Of a stretch of DNA of 64,000 bases, positions 11,732-21,755 are shown piece after piece. The DNA comes from Adiantum capillus-veneris (lineage: Eukaryota > Streptophyta > Polypodiopsida > Polypodiales > Pteridaceae): NCBI GenBank assembly GCA_014529385.2, contig CM043942.1:107273141-107337140 (forward strand), read 5' to 3'. Each line of letters begins with the position of its first letter. Positions within the stretch are counted from its first letter, which is position 1. Under the pieces are notes generated by a model. It was not told the DNA's origin, did no database searches, and saw only the letters and a program-made list of their open reading frames with translations. The position numbers were made by a program, and so were the translations under genes.

Positions 11732-12764
11732 AAAAGGGCATTGACATTAGCCATAAACCCTAAATACTGAGTGATACTTGTAGAACTTTCATTGGTATAT
11801 TTCTATTCAAGGTTACTTGGGCATTTGATTGCACAAAGATTGGGGGTTTTCAAAGTTTTTAATGTATGGAAAAGTTGTGTCTACAGTTGAGGCTTACCAT
11901 TGTCCTTTCTTCCCCAAAATATCAAACATTATTTATAGTCATGAGAACTCTTTTCAGTAATATGGTCCTTGATGAAGCACTGCCGATTCATCTTAGTTTG
12001 ACTTGACTACCACTGCATCCATTTTCTATGTTCAAGACATAAGCAAAAAGCAATCAAATCAATATGAAATTGTATGGAGACTCTTGAAGATGATATTAAT
12101 TGATGTAATTATAGACATCACTATACAATATTTTTGTCACGCCTCACCATGCCCATATGTATATATTTACAAACAGCGGGATGTTCAAAATGTGCTCAAC
12201 AGTGTTATTGAGTGTTTGTGCATGTGTGTGTGTGTGTGTGTCTGTGTGTGTGTCTGTGTGTGTGGTCGACTCAAACCTTCTCCTTTTGGTTTTTGATTTA
12301 GAGTGCCTACCCATAGGCTTTTTGATAAAGTGTCCACTCTTAGAGGGCTCTATACCACATTTTGTCAAGCCTAGATTCCTACAATTATAAACTCCTCCAT
12401 GAAAGATGCCACTTTTAATTTTGAACCAAGAAGTATGTGAAGTACTATGCAAAAAAATCAGAACACAAAAACAAAGTTTTTGAACCGCACGAAATTTGTG
12501 TGTTTCTGACAGTCTCCAATCTTTTTATTACAGAAGTTAAAGCTACTTATGATGGCACGGAGTAAGAAGCTTCAAATTAGATGGTCATTAGTAATGATGT
12601 TGAGACAACTAGCACTATGTATTCTTCAATCTAGACACATAGGTGACATTCCAATCAGTGTTTAGATCACCAAATACATCAAAACCCCCATGTAAGCAAG
12701 GTGTTGTGGTGGTGGATACAATGCTCTTGTGGGGGGCTCGCGTGCTTTCTCCGTGCTTTCTAGA
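11732..12764. other. Intergenic stretch, no gene; GT microsatellite at about 12222-12263
   Basis: No protein homology is seen on either strand. The only notable structure is an imperfect (GT)n run with TCTG interruptions. The short frames here come from that repeat. Confidence 0.6.
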
Positions 12765-13206
12765 TATTGCAAACAAAGATTATAGGATGGAGAGGAGTTG
12801 ATCCATTTTGTACAGCGTCAATATAATGGAATTGTTGTAATTGATAGCACGTTTTTCTTTGATTAGGCTTTGTAAAGTTGTGTGCCAACCACACCTAGAG
12901 CTAACGTGTCATCTACTAATTTTGTTTTGGAATAGGGAATATATTAGCTTTGCATGAACCACCTTGCATTTGGATAAAATTCCCACACATTACAACAGGA
13001 AGCATGACATGCAGCAAAAATCCACAATTGTGTGGTTTGCATTATTGTTTTTAGCACAAGAATATACATGACTGGCAAGCTATAGAGGAATGAATGGTAT
13101 CATGATATTGAAATAAGCTAGAGGAACTGAAGAGGAGGGAGGCCCTCATAATGATGGATGGATGGTGAGGCCAAGAGGTTTAATATGAGTACGTCAAAGC
13201 TTCTAG

Positions 13207-13475
13207 CTAGAGGAAGAAGAGCTGGTGCTGGTAGAGGGCCACGGTAGCAGTGGAGTTGAGGAAGGTGATGATGCCATAGCCACGAGCACCGCGGAAGTCG
13301 CCGGTGCCACCGACAATGGCGATCTCGTTAGTGCCCGCAATGATAAGGCCTTGGAGGCTGAGGGTACCATTGAGGGAGCCGTCAGCGTAAGAAAGGATCT
13401 CCACTTCCACGCCATGGAAGTCGGCGGTGGAGCTGGCCTGTACAGTATAGCCGCGCATGGAGCCTAGCAGGAGAG
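13207..13475 (-). pseudogene. Truncated dirigent protein gene (left-arm copy)
   Basis: The minus strand encodes the last 87 or so residues of a dirigent protein, from the LLGSMRGYTVQ segment through GGTGDFRGARGYGI to the C-terminal YQHQLFFL and stop. They match 48240-48503 with about seven base differences in 264. Upstream, at about 13475, this sequence joins directly to promoter sequence that in the right arm lies about 390 bp farther away. The deletion therefore removed the 5' UTR, the signal peptide and the first half of the domain. An open frame continues upstream into former promoter DNA, but those residues are not dirigent. Without the signal peptide the product could not enter the secretory pathway. 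This is the broken member of the inverted pair. Confidence 0.85.
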
Positions 13476-13690
13476 AGAAGGGAAGATTTGACTTCGTTGG
13501 TGCTGTTGGCCGCTCTTTATATCCTTTATCCATCCGCGACTTCTTCGCCTGTTTTGACTTGGACCTGCCAACAACCAACAGCCAACAACCAGCGTAATGC
13601 ACATGTGCTTTTGGTATTAACGACTTCCCTTTCGCCCACCGTCTCACCTTCGAGACTTGTGCTAAGCCTAGCACATTAAATTACCGGCCA
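13476..13690 (-). promoter_or_regulatory. Remnant dirigent promoter (left-arm copy)
   Basis: The reverse strand repeats the TATA-containing block of the intact gene (GGATAAAGGATATAAAG) and its upstream AAGCACATGTGCATT palindrome. It is now fused a few bases upstream of the truncated coding part. Confidence 0.6.
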
Positions 13691-13816
13691 AGATGAGGAT
13701 GGAAGAAATTATTTACTTAGTTAACACACCATCATATTTTTTTCAAAGCTTCACATAGAGATATTCTCTCCCTTCAAAACATAACAATCCACACCCTTCA
13801 ACCTTAGCTACAATAT

Positions 13817-13972
13817 TGTAATGTGCCGTTACAGAAGAGAGAATACACCAAATGAGCCTGCCTCTTACACGAGAGTGCCGCCCTTAATATTCCAAGTGCC
13901 AGGTACATACCAAGAGATGAACTGTTACATTCTGTTAGTCTGTTAGAAGGGCTCGCGTGAGGGGACGCCACA
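13817..13972 (-). repeat. 3' LTR of gypsy-1
   Basis: Minus-strand sequence TGTGGCGTCCCC...CATTACA, 156 bp, immediately after a GGGGGGAGG polypurine tract read on the minus strand. Confidence 0.93.
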
Positions 13973-13981
13973 CCTCCCCCC

Positions 13982-15046
13982 TTAGGCCGGATGAGTTGCA
14001 GAAGCAGTGTAACGCTTGATCCGACACACGTGTGCGGTAGTGACATAGCCGTTACTCAACCTTTGAAGGCGGTATGTATTTGTACGAAGGCGGCGCACGA
14101 CTTTATAGGGACCTACCCACCGATGCATAAGGGATTCGCTGAGACCAGGGCGGCGCAAGGGGTAATAGACTGAGACAAGGTCGCCATCTGCATACTCCAT
14201 GAAGTGTCTGTTAATATCGTATGAACGTTGCTGGCGTTGTTGTGCCTTTAAGAGGTTGAGAAGTAGAGCTTGCCGAAGAACGGGTTGGACCTGAGATAGG
14301 TAAGAGAGCCAATCCTGAGCGTCTTGGTGGCGAGGTTCCACTTGCAGCATGTTGATGTCTGGTGGGAATCGAGGATCTCGACCATAGAGGGCGCGGAACG
14401 GACTGACTCTTGTGGACTCCTGGACAGAAGTATTGTACGCATGTAGAACATAGGGTAAGGCTTCATCCCAATGTTGATGGAGTGGGTCGACATAGGCAGC
14501 CAACATCTGTTTGAGTGTGCGATTCATGCGCTCTGTCAGTCCATTCGTTTGTGGATGATAAGGGGAGGAGAAAACCTGGGTGATGCCTAAGCACTTGGTT
14601 AGAACTTCCATGACTTCACTACGGAATTCAAGACCCTGATCAGAAAGGACCTGCTGAGGGCAGCCATGCCTGAAATTGATGTTATGAAGGAGCGCAGAAG
14701 CAACAGTTGTGGCTGAAGCATTGGGGAGAGCTTGTGCTTCGCACCAACGTGTTAAGTAGTCCATCATGACTAGAACATAACGGTTACCCGAGACGGATGT
14801 AGGAAATGGACCCACAAGATCCCAGCCTATCAACTCAAATGGAGTTGATACTCTGATGGGTTCCAAGTAACCGGGTTTCTGGAGGGAGTTTTTGACCTGT
14901 TGACATTGAGGGCATTGTTGTAAGAATGTAGAGACATGCTGGCGCATCTTTGGCCAGTAATGGTGCTGGCGAAGATTATGCAAGACACGATGGAAACCTA
15001 GGTGACCAAAGAGGGGATGACTATGGAAATAGGCTATGTAATGTGT
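13982..15046 (-). CDS. Gypsy-1 integrase (3' part of pol)
   Basis: Integrase inserts the cDNA into host DNA. The zinc-binding HHCC module starts upstream of the longest ATG-like frame (GHLGFH near 15020) and ends with CPQC at residues 24-27. The catalytic triad is in order: Asp55 (WDLVGP), Asp115 (SDQG) and Glu151 (TERMN), with the D-D35-E spacing intact. A GPY/F-type segment (WVGPYKVVRRL) lies near the C terminus, and there is no chromodomain. The frame is continuous with the RT/RNase H frame upstream except for a single TAA at 15047-15049, so in an intact relative this would be part of one pol polyprotein. Confidence 0.92.
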   Translation of the reverse strand, partial: THYIAYFHSHPLFGHLGFHRVLHNLRQHHYWPKMRQHVSTFLQQCPQCQQVKNSLQKPGYLEPIRVSTPFELIGWDLVGPFPTSVSGNRYVLVMMDYLTRWCEAQALPNASATTVASALLHNINFRHGCPQQVLSDQGLEFRSEVMEVLTKCLGITQVFSSPYHPQTNGLTERMNRTLKQMLAAYVDPLHQHWDEALPYVLHAYNTSVQESTRVSPFRALYGRDPRFPPDINMLQVEPRHQDAQDWLSYLSQVQPVLRQALLLNLLKAQQRQQRSYDINRHFMEYADGDLVSVYYPLRRPGLSESLMHRWVGPYKVVRRLRTNTYRLQRLSNGYVTTAHVCRIKRYTASATHPA

Positions 15047-17115
15047 TTAGAGCTGTTGTGGCACATAAATGCGAGGAGGGGCTTGTGGTTGGATATAATG
15101 GAGGAGATTGTTGATGAGGACAAACTGCTTTTGATGGCGATGTGGGCTAGGAGATCTTATGTTGTGTATAATGGACTGCACCTGAGGATCTTGTTGTTGA
15201 AGTTGTGGGAGGTTATAGGGATTGATTGGGAAGGATGGTTGGAGAGTTTGGGTGTGTTGCAAGTGAGGAGTGCGAGAGAGACCGTCCGCTATGAGATTAT
15301 GAGAGCCACGACGATAGCTAATGGTGAAAGAATATGACTGTAAAAAGAGTGCCCAGCGAAGAAGCCGGCCAGGCGGATGGGTTTTCTTAAGCAGAGAAAT
15401 AATTGGCTGATGATCAGTTTCGACAGTGACTGAGGTACCATGTAAGTAGGGGTGAAATTTAGAGAAGGCCCAGACAATCGCGAGGAGCTCTTTCTCTGTA
15501 GTGGAGTAATTTTGCTCTGTAAGGGTCAGGGCGCGGCTAATAAATGAAATGGGTTGCCAATGACCATGGTCATTTTGTTGGAGAAGCGCAGCCCCCAAAC
15601 CAGTATTAGAAGCATCAGTTTGGAGAAGGAATGGTTTATCAAAGTTAGGATGGGCTAGAAGAGCGGAGTTTTGAATGACTGTTTTGAGATTATTGAAGCT
15701 AGCTTGGCAGGCAGGGGACCAGAGAAAAGGGGTATTTTTCTTCAAAAGTGATCGGAGTGGGTGTGTGAGCTTGGCTAAGTTAGGGATGAACCTGAGAGAA
15801 AATGTGGCCATTCCCAAGAAGCTCTGCAGGGATTTCTTATTTGCTGGTGTAGGAAATTGCTGGACTGCAATGACTTTGGCTGGATCCATTTGGAGACCAT
15901 CGGCCGAAATGATGAAACCTAAAAACTTCAGCTTTGTTGATCCCCACCTGCATTTTTTTAGTTGAAGTTGCAGATTATACCTGTGTAGTCTTTGAAGAAC
16001 TTCTCTGAGGACCTGCAGGTGGTGTTCCCAAGTCGGGGTGTGGATCATAATTTCGTCAAGATATACCACCACTACTTGTTGTTGAATAAGATCCTGAAAA
16101 ATGAAATTGGCTGTCCGTTGAAAAGTGCTTGGAGAATCTGAGAGGCCAAATGGCATCCTGGTGAATTCATATAGACCGCTGGGTGTCCTGAAAGCAGTTT
16201 TATGGGCATCCTTTGGATTAAGAGGAATTTGCCAATATCCAGAGGCCAGATCCAATGAGGTGAAGTAGTGAGATTTCCCTAATTGGTCAAGTAGATCATC
16301 AAGGCGAGGAAGTGGAAAAACATCATGCTGAGTGACCCTGTTGAGAGGACGGTAATCCACACAAAAGCGAAGAGACCCATCATCTTTCCTCACGAGATGG
16401 GGTTCAGCTGCCCAATCGCTACATGAAGGGCGGATGACGCCTCGGGCGAGCATATCAGCTACTGCATTGTTAAGAGCTGCAATCTCCTTTGGTGAGCGCC
16501 GTCGCATCGCCATTTTTATTGGAGACGAAGAGCCAGTACGAATTGAGTGAGTGATTGGAAGGTTAATTGTGTTTTGTTTGGACCCTTTGTGAAAAAGAGA
16601 AGGAATAGATGCAAGAAGTGTGTGTATGTCTCTAGTACGTTGTGTGATGTCTTGGACAATGGCTTGTGTGTGTACGAAGTTAGGTCCTTCAGCTGAGTAA
16701 AGGAAGGGAATGGGCAGAGACTGAGGAAAACTCAAATGGTGGGTATCAAAGTCTAAGTGGGCTTTGGTTTTGACAAACCAGTCACAACCAAGAGTGAGAG
16801 GAAATAGTTGCCTAGGTAGGATATAGAACTCATGCTGTAGAGTGTGGTGTCCTATGTTGAAGGTGCAAGTGGCTAGCTTCTCTGAGTGATATAGTGTATT
16901 GTTGTCACCAAGCAAGACAGAAATGGGGGAAGTGGGACGAATTGGAAGATCTAAAAGGGTTACTAAGTGTTCACTAATGGAAAAAATGGTACTGCCAGAG
17001 TCTAAGAGTGCCTCTTGTGATGTGTTTCCTATGTTTACTAGAGTGAAACATACCATTCGTTGGGAAGTTTGTATTGCTTGGTATTGCGGATGGGCCCCTT
17101 CCTCACTCCATCCGC
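15047..17115 (-). CDS. Gypsy-1 protease, reverse transcriptase and RNase H (pol)
   Basis: Domains in order: aspartic protease with LLDSGSTIFSI near the start; RT with FCVDYRPLNR, the first palm Asp in FTSLDLASGYWQ, and the active site as YLDEIMIHT; RNase H with QTDASNTGLGAALLQ, a TEKELLAIVWA segment and VETDHQPI. The second Asp of the RT active site is Glu here, codon GAA, which should cripple polymerisation. The frame upstream of the first Met (17056) is open back to at least 17115 and overlaps the end of gag in another register, which suggests expression by ribosomal frameshifting. It ends at an in-frame TAA (15047-15049) just before the integrase zinc module. Confidence 0.9.
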
Positions 17116-18090
17116 TTAAATGTTTTCCGGAAGTGCGGCAAGTTCTGCTGAAGTGGCCATCTCCACCTGAACATTTTGCACTTGGTTTCGAGACCGACGT
17201 CGCCTACAGTGCCTTCGAATATGGCCATATGCATTGCAGAAGAAACATCTTGGCCGTCCCTGAGAATCCCTGTCAGGTAGATTCCTTCTAGAATTGAACT
17301 GGGTATTCTGGATGTCAATGTCCATGGGTGTTGGGTGTTCTTGGGGAATCCGGACATGAAGGGGAGTTGGTAGTAATGGTGCAGAACTAGATTCCCTGAC
17401 ATTGGAGCTTTCTATGCACTGGGCTATTTGAATGGCGTCATGGAAAGATTTGGGGCCTTGATCTCGTACCCGACGGGCAATATCATGCTGAAGCCTTGGC
17501 CAGAGGAAGTAGAGTTTCATGTCCTCCGACATGGATGCATCAGCACGCAAGAGGAGTTGATTTAGCTTGACCGCAAATTGTGCCACAGGTTCACCTTGCT
17601 GTTGTCGCAGTGCATGTAACTGCTGCAACGCCAATTGTGTAAGGTTATGTTGGGCAAAGCTTTGAACGAGAAGCTGTCGGAGGAGTGGCCAATCATGCTT
17701 CACCTGGTCAGATTGCTGTACATACCATGTAGCTGCCACCCCTTCAAGTAATGTGCGTACCTCTTTTGCCCTCCGCGTGTCTTCCCAATTGTGGTAATCT
17801 GCAACATTAGTGAAATGATCTAACCAGGTGAGGATGTCTTCTGACAGGAGACCTGAAAAGGGTTTCGGTCGAACCTTGGGGTCTGAGCGATTGCTAGCCG
17901 AGTGTTGATTAGAGAGGAACCCTACCAGAGATTGATTCGTGTGGTTAATCTGCAGTAGAATATTAGAGAGGGTAGCAAACATGTGATCCATGTTAGACAA
18001 GGTGGGCTCAGAGGAGTATTCAGACTGCATAGCAGCATCCATGTACTGAGGAGAAAAGGGTGTATCACGTGGAGATGTGGGCCTGCTCAT
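17116..18090 (-). CDS. Gypsy-1 gag (capsid/nucleocapsid)
   Basis: This 324-residue frame begins 53 bp inside the 5' LTR. The central part matches the retrotransposon gag domain: KPFSGLLSEDILTWLDHF, then EGVAATWYVQQ and LVQSFAQHN. The C terminus carries a CCHC zinc knuckle, CFFCNAYGHIRRHC, followed by an Arg-rich tail that would bind RNA. It forms the virus-like particle shell of the element. No stops interrupt it. The pol frame starts in a different register near its end. Confidence 0.93.
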   Translation of the reverse strand: MSRPTSPRDTPFSPQYMDAAMQSEYSSEPTLSNMDHMFATLSNILLQINHTNQSLVGFLSNQHSASNRSDPKVRPKPFSGLLSEDILTWLDHFTNVADYHNWEDTRRAKEVRTLLEGVAATWYVQQSDQVKHDWPLLRQLLVQSFAQHNLTQLALQQLHALRQQQGEPVAQFAVKLNQLLLRADASMSEDMKLYFLWPRLQHDIARRVRDQGPKSFHDAIQIAQCIESSNVRESSSAPLLPTPLHVRIPQEHPTPMDIDIQNTQFNSRRNLPDRDSQGRPRCFFCNAYGHIRRHCRRRRSRNQVQNVQVEMATSAELAALPENI

Positions 18091-18142
18091 GGCGTTGTGA
18101 GAGAAGCAAGAAAATGAAGGGGCTGCCCGTCAACTCCACCAA

Positions 18143-18298
18143 TGTAATGTGATGTTACAGAAGAGAGAATACACCAAATGAGCCTGCCTCTTACACGAGA
18201 GTGCCGCCCTTAATATTCCAAGTGCCAGGTACATACCAAGAGATGAACTGTTACATTCTGTTAGTCTGTTAGAAGAGCTCGCGTGAGGGGACGCCACA
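18143..18298 (-). repeat. 5' LTR of gypsy-1
   Basis: 156 bp, three differences from the 3' LTR. The minus strand next reads TGGTGGAGTTGACGGGCAG, starting with the TGG expected for a tRNA-CCA primer site. It is not the initiator-Met type; I cannot assign the tRNA. Confidence 0.92.
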
Positions 18299-18357
18299 AT
18301 ATGTCTTCTATGTGGTTTCAAAGCGAGAAAATCAAACTAACACAAGAGCACAAGGGG

Positions 18358-19370
18358 ATTCAATATTAGTACTAGGGAGGAGTCTTTTGACCCGTTTATA
18401 TGGGACCCTCTATAAAATCTAGCTTTTCTGCCTTATAAAAAACCCCTACTGTACACTTACGTGACACCGTCTCGTAAATCTTAGTGACTACCTTCGGACA
18501 GAAGCACCTCGTGCACAAGGCCTTGTCATCATAGACATCTATAGCCCAACAAGACCACCTCTATCTCTCTTGCTCACAAGATGGAATCTCTTCCTCAAAG
18601 GCGCCTCACCCTCTACTTGCTCATGGACCAAGGTCTGTTCTCAAAAGGAGGAGCTCTCCTCATCCTCCTCAAACTTAGGCTACCCACGCATGTCCTCTCT
18701 TCTCATGTTGGACCCCTACAATTGTTGTCCCTCCTCTTAATTTTTTCTCTAGATCTGTTTTATCTTTGTGCTGGTTGTTTGTGTGCTTGGTGATGCATGC
18801 TTTACCACTTTTACAGATGATGCAAATTATAAGGTTTGGACATATCCATTTAAGAAAAAGGATGATGCCTTAGAGAGATGGATTTCATTTGCACAAGATT
18901 GGCGAGACATGAAGGTTAAGTGCATACGAACTAATAATTTGGTGGAGAGTATATCTCCAATGACTTCAAGCATTTTTGTGATACACATGGCACAAGGAGA
19001 GAGCTTACTTGTCCTTATACACTTGATAGTCAATGAGGAGAAAGTGCACAAGAATCCTACCTAAGATGTTGAGGCAAGGAAGGTTATGCTTCGAGATGTC
19101 ATGCCACCTCCTTCTGTTCAAACATAAGAGGCTATCCATGCAAAACATGGTGAAGAAAGAATACATGATGATGCTCCCAGTAGCTTTGGCTATGCAAATA
19201 GTAGTGGTATACTCCTGAGGTATTCATTTATGGTTATCATGTGGTAGGAAGTGCATGTACAATAGGGAGTTTTGCTAAGGCAAGAAAGATAGAATTACTC
19301 TGAGGAGAGTTTCGCACATAGGGGTCAAAAAGGTAGTTTTGGTGCATGTAACCGACGTCTCCCTAAAACC
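18358..19370 (-). mobile_element. Small terminal-inverted-repeat DNA element, left-arm copy
   Basis: One end reads ATTCAATATTAGTACTAGGG (18358). The other end, on the opposite strand, is a related sequence carrying GGAGACGTC..., best seen in the right-arm copy (43679-47478). The TIRs share an ATTCA-TAGTACTAGGGAG-TGTCACCTACGTG-TTTTTTACCCC framework over about 60 bp. The interior has one short frame with a YKVWTYPFKKKDDALERW segment that I cannot assign. Non-autonomous or decayed; superfamily not determined. Confidence 0.5.
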
Positions 19371-19494
19371 CTCGAGGATAGAGCATCAAGTGATGTTGAG
19401 ATGCCAATGGGATAGCTAATTCCCCATGTAGATCTTGTTGCATTGATTGTAATGGAAATTGATAAACATTAATTTATTACATTCTATAGCTGGT

Positions 19495-19940
19495 TTATGG
19501 ACTGTGTGAAGGGATAGCAAGTTTATGGGCATTTTATTATTAAAGAGCTCTTTATGAGCAATGGTCATTTTATGCTCGGGAAAAAGTGTCTGTAATCATT
19601 TTGTGCATCGAGAAATCTATAAATAAATACATGAAAGAGAAAAATGCTCAGTTTTGCATGGGAGGAGATTGCACCAAGTGCTATGTATATCTTTTCTCCT
19701 CTCCTCTCTTCACCTTTCGCCTCTTCGTGCCTATGTAGCACTTCACTGTAGGAGGTGCACATACACGTTCTCTCATGCTCTCTTTCATTATCCTTCTCTC
19801 TCAGGTCCTGTACCACTCTTGATTGTGTGCATGTGTGATTCATCAAGTATGTTGATCTGCTGGTTTATCGTCTGTAGCATGCTATTTTGTGTGTGTTTTT
19901 AGGCACATTGCACCTCCATTTGTATTAGTGGATCAAAGCA
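19495..19940 (+). repeat. Ancient LTR plus decayed primer-binding site, related to the LARD-like element
   Basis: The order of blocks follows the LTR at 5181-5609: TTTTATTATT-AA-GAGCTCTTTATGAGC, AATCTATAAATAAATAC, TTGCATGGGAGGAGATTGCACC, CACTTCACTGTAGGAGGTGC and the CT-rich tail. After it, 19926-19948 reads AGTGGATCAAAGCATGGGCTACG, a degraded form of the sequence around 418-440 (primer site plus GCGTGGGCTACG). Identity is far lower than between the two LTRs of 1-5609, so this is a much older insertion or a different subfamily. No partner LTR is seen nearby. Confidence 0.7.
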
Positions 19941-20269
19941 TGGGCTACGTTCTTCGGTCTACATTAATCATGTCTATGGACATTATGAGGATCAAAGATA
20001 AGTCATGCTTACTTCAACTTAATTATATGGGTGTTTATTATTAATGTCCTGAGATTGCAAGTCTGTTTGGATTCTTTAGGACTTGTGAATTCTCATGAGT
20101 GAATAAAAATCTACTTAATGATTATAACTAATCATGTACAAATTAAGTATGCATTAGGATATGATAAAAATTAAGTGTTTTGCTGCATATAGCTAAAAAA
20201 ATAACTCGCTGGCTATCTATATACATAAAAGAGAGGTGATCATACATGTTGGGAAGATTGGATGCCCGT

Positions 20270-20745
20270 AAACATTTTTGTGATAAACATGGCATAAGGA
20301 GAGAACTTTCTACTCCTTATGCATTTGATGTTTAATGAGAAGAAAGTGCACAAAAATCCCAAGGAAGGTTATGCTTCAAGGTGTTATGCCACCTCTTTTT
20401 ATCAACCATAAGAGGCTATCCATGCACCATATGGTGAAGAAAGTATACACAATGATGCCCCTAGTTGCTTTGACAATGCAAAAAGTAGTGGAGGATCCCA
20501 AGGTGTTCATTTATGGTCATCATATGGTAGCAAGTGCACATACAATAGGGGGTTATCTAAGGCAAGAAATATAAAATTACACTAAGGAGAGTTTCTTATA
20601 TAGGGGTTCAAAAGGTAATTTTGGTGCATGTAGGTGACATCTCCCTAGTACCATTGGTGAATCCCCCAAGGATAGAGCATCAAGTGGTTTTGAGATGCCA
20701 ATGGGATAGCTAGCTCCTCATGGAGATTTTGCTGCATTGATTGTT
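20270..20745 (+). repeat. Second partial copy of the 18950-19440 block
   Basis: GGAGAGAACTTTCTACTCCTTATGC..., AGAAAGTGCACAAAAATCCC, the AAGAGGCTATCCATGCA segment and ATCAAGTGGTTTTGAGATGCC occur in the same order as at about 18990-19440. The right arm has a single copy, so the duplication is specific to the left arm. The old LTR lies between the two copies. Confidence 0.75.
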
Positions 20746-20860
20746 TGCTTTATCACTTTCACGAATGACATATAATACACTTTAATCAGGCATGTTATAC
20801 AACAAACTCAATTAAACGGACATATTATACAACAAACCCAATTAAACAGGCGTATTATAT

Positions 20861-21180
20861 GGTGCCAGAGTAGTAAAATCATTGATTCGTATAATTTCTT
20901 AGTAAATCGATCAAAATATGAAACTATATTTTGAGCAACATAAATTATTCTATAGTATAGCCAGGCGAGAGTCTTTTACCATTGTGGCCATCTTTATTGT
21001 TGCGTTGAGTTCACCTCAAAGGTGAACTCTAAACTTCCAAAAAAAAAACATCTTTTTGCTCTTCAAGCTTTTAATTAGAAATAAAGTATACTATAGTAAA
21101 AAGCAAAAAAGTTTAAAATTTAGTTTAAATTGAGATATTTTGAAATAGTGTAGTGATTAAATTTTTTGGCTAATATATAT
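20861..21180. other. AT-rich stretch, no gene seen
   Basis: No homology or repeat identified. It marks the inner end of the left arm of the inverted duplication. Confidence 0.5.
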
Positions 21181-21575
21181 TGTGTAGAGTTTTACTCACA
21201 CTTAAAGGTAAGTTAATTAGAGTAAATTTAGTGATTAATTGTTTAGTATGCGTAGAAAAAATTAACACTTGAAAGTGAAATTCGTAGTTACTTCTTTGTG
21301 TAGAGCCATGCTCACTTAAAAGTAACTTAGGTAGATTTAGTTCGTGGTTGCCTGCCAAGTGTAGAGCAATGTTCACATTGGAGGTTATTTAGGTAAGTAG
21401 AATAGTTATCGCTTTGCCTTGTGCATAGTTTGACTCACATTTGGAAGTGATTTAGGTAGCGTAAATAGAAATTACCCGTCACGTGTAGAGCCCGACTCAA
21501 ACTTGAAGGTCACTTAAGTAGATATAGGAGATTGTCTACCATGTGTAGAGTTTACTCACACTTGAAGGCTATCAT
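21181..21575 (+). repeat. Minisatellite, about 60-bp unit, about seven diverged copies
   Basis: Units start with TGTGTAGAG followed by ACTCACACTTGAAGGT-like sequence and then AAGTAGATTTAGT. Starts are near 21181, 21250, 21297, 21359, 21420, 21481 and 21541. Copies differ by substitutions and small indels. It ends about 180 bp upstream of the transposase-like gene. Confidence 0.8.
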
Positions 21576-21755
21576 TAGGGCCAAAAACAACTCAAAAAGG
21601 GCTGTGTAAGGAATTGGTTAAATTACTAATTAGCAGAGCCGTTTATGGTCAAAACGGCTCCTGCTTTGTCACTAGGTTATCTCACTAGTAAGCCGTTCTA
21701 GGTTATCTCATTTACACATTGATCTACACATTACATTCAATATCTCAAAACTGTT

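Larger units (their letters stand above)
13817..18298 (-). mobile_element. Compact Ty3/gypsy retrotransposon (gypsy-1), 4482 bp, 156-bp LTRs
   Basis: Two 156-bp LTRs (13817-13972 and 18143-18298) differ at only three positions, so the insertion is recent. On the minus strand the order is 5' LTR, gag, protease, RT, RNase H, integrase, polypurine tract (AAGGGGGGAGG) and 3' LTR. ATAT flanks both ends (13813-13816 and 18299-18302). The opposite arm of the inverted duplication has the uninterrupted site at about 47535. There is no chromodomain after integrase. Gag and pol are in different frames. One in-frame stop at 15047-15049 and a YLDE in place of YLDD in RT suggest this copy is defective. Confidence 0.95.
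12765..20860 (+). repeat. Left arm of a large inverted duplication
   Basis: Read on the minus strand, this arm aligns with 43430-48976. Checked blocks: 12768-13200 with 48503-48976 (dirigent 3' flank), 13207-13670 with 47700-48503, 13740-13816 with 47530-47620, 18299-18990 with 46808-47545, 18990-19440 with 43520-44044, and 20740-20855 with 43430-43530. The left arm also contains a 4.5-kb Ty3 insertion (13817-18298), an old LTR (19495-19925) and a second partial copy (about 20270-20745) of the 18950-19440 block. Flanks agree at roughly 90 percent by eye; the dirigent coding part agrees at about 97 percent. Confidence 0.85.

Noticed and set aside
12144-12452. Cys/Val repeat protein and its His/Thr mirror
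   Set aside because: Translation of a (GT)n microsatellite on both strands.
18768-19064. Host gene encoding a KVWTYPFKKKDDALERW protein
   Set aside because: It lies inside a terminal-inverted-repeat element present in both arms, without a start or conserved frame in the other copy. Treated as element interior.
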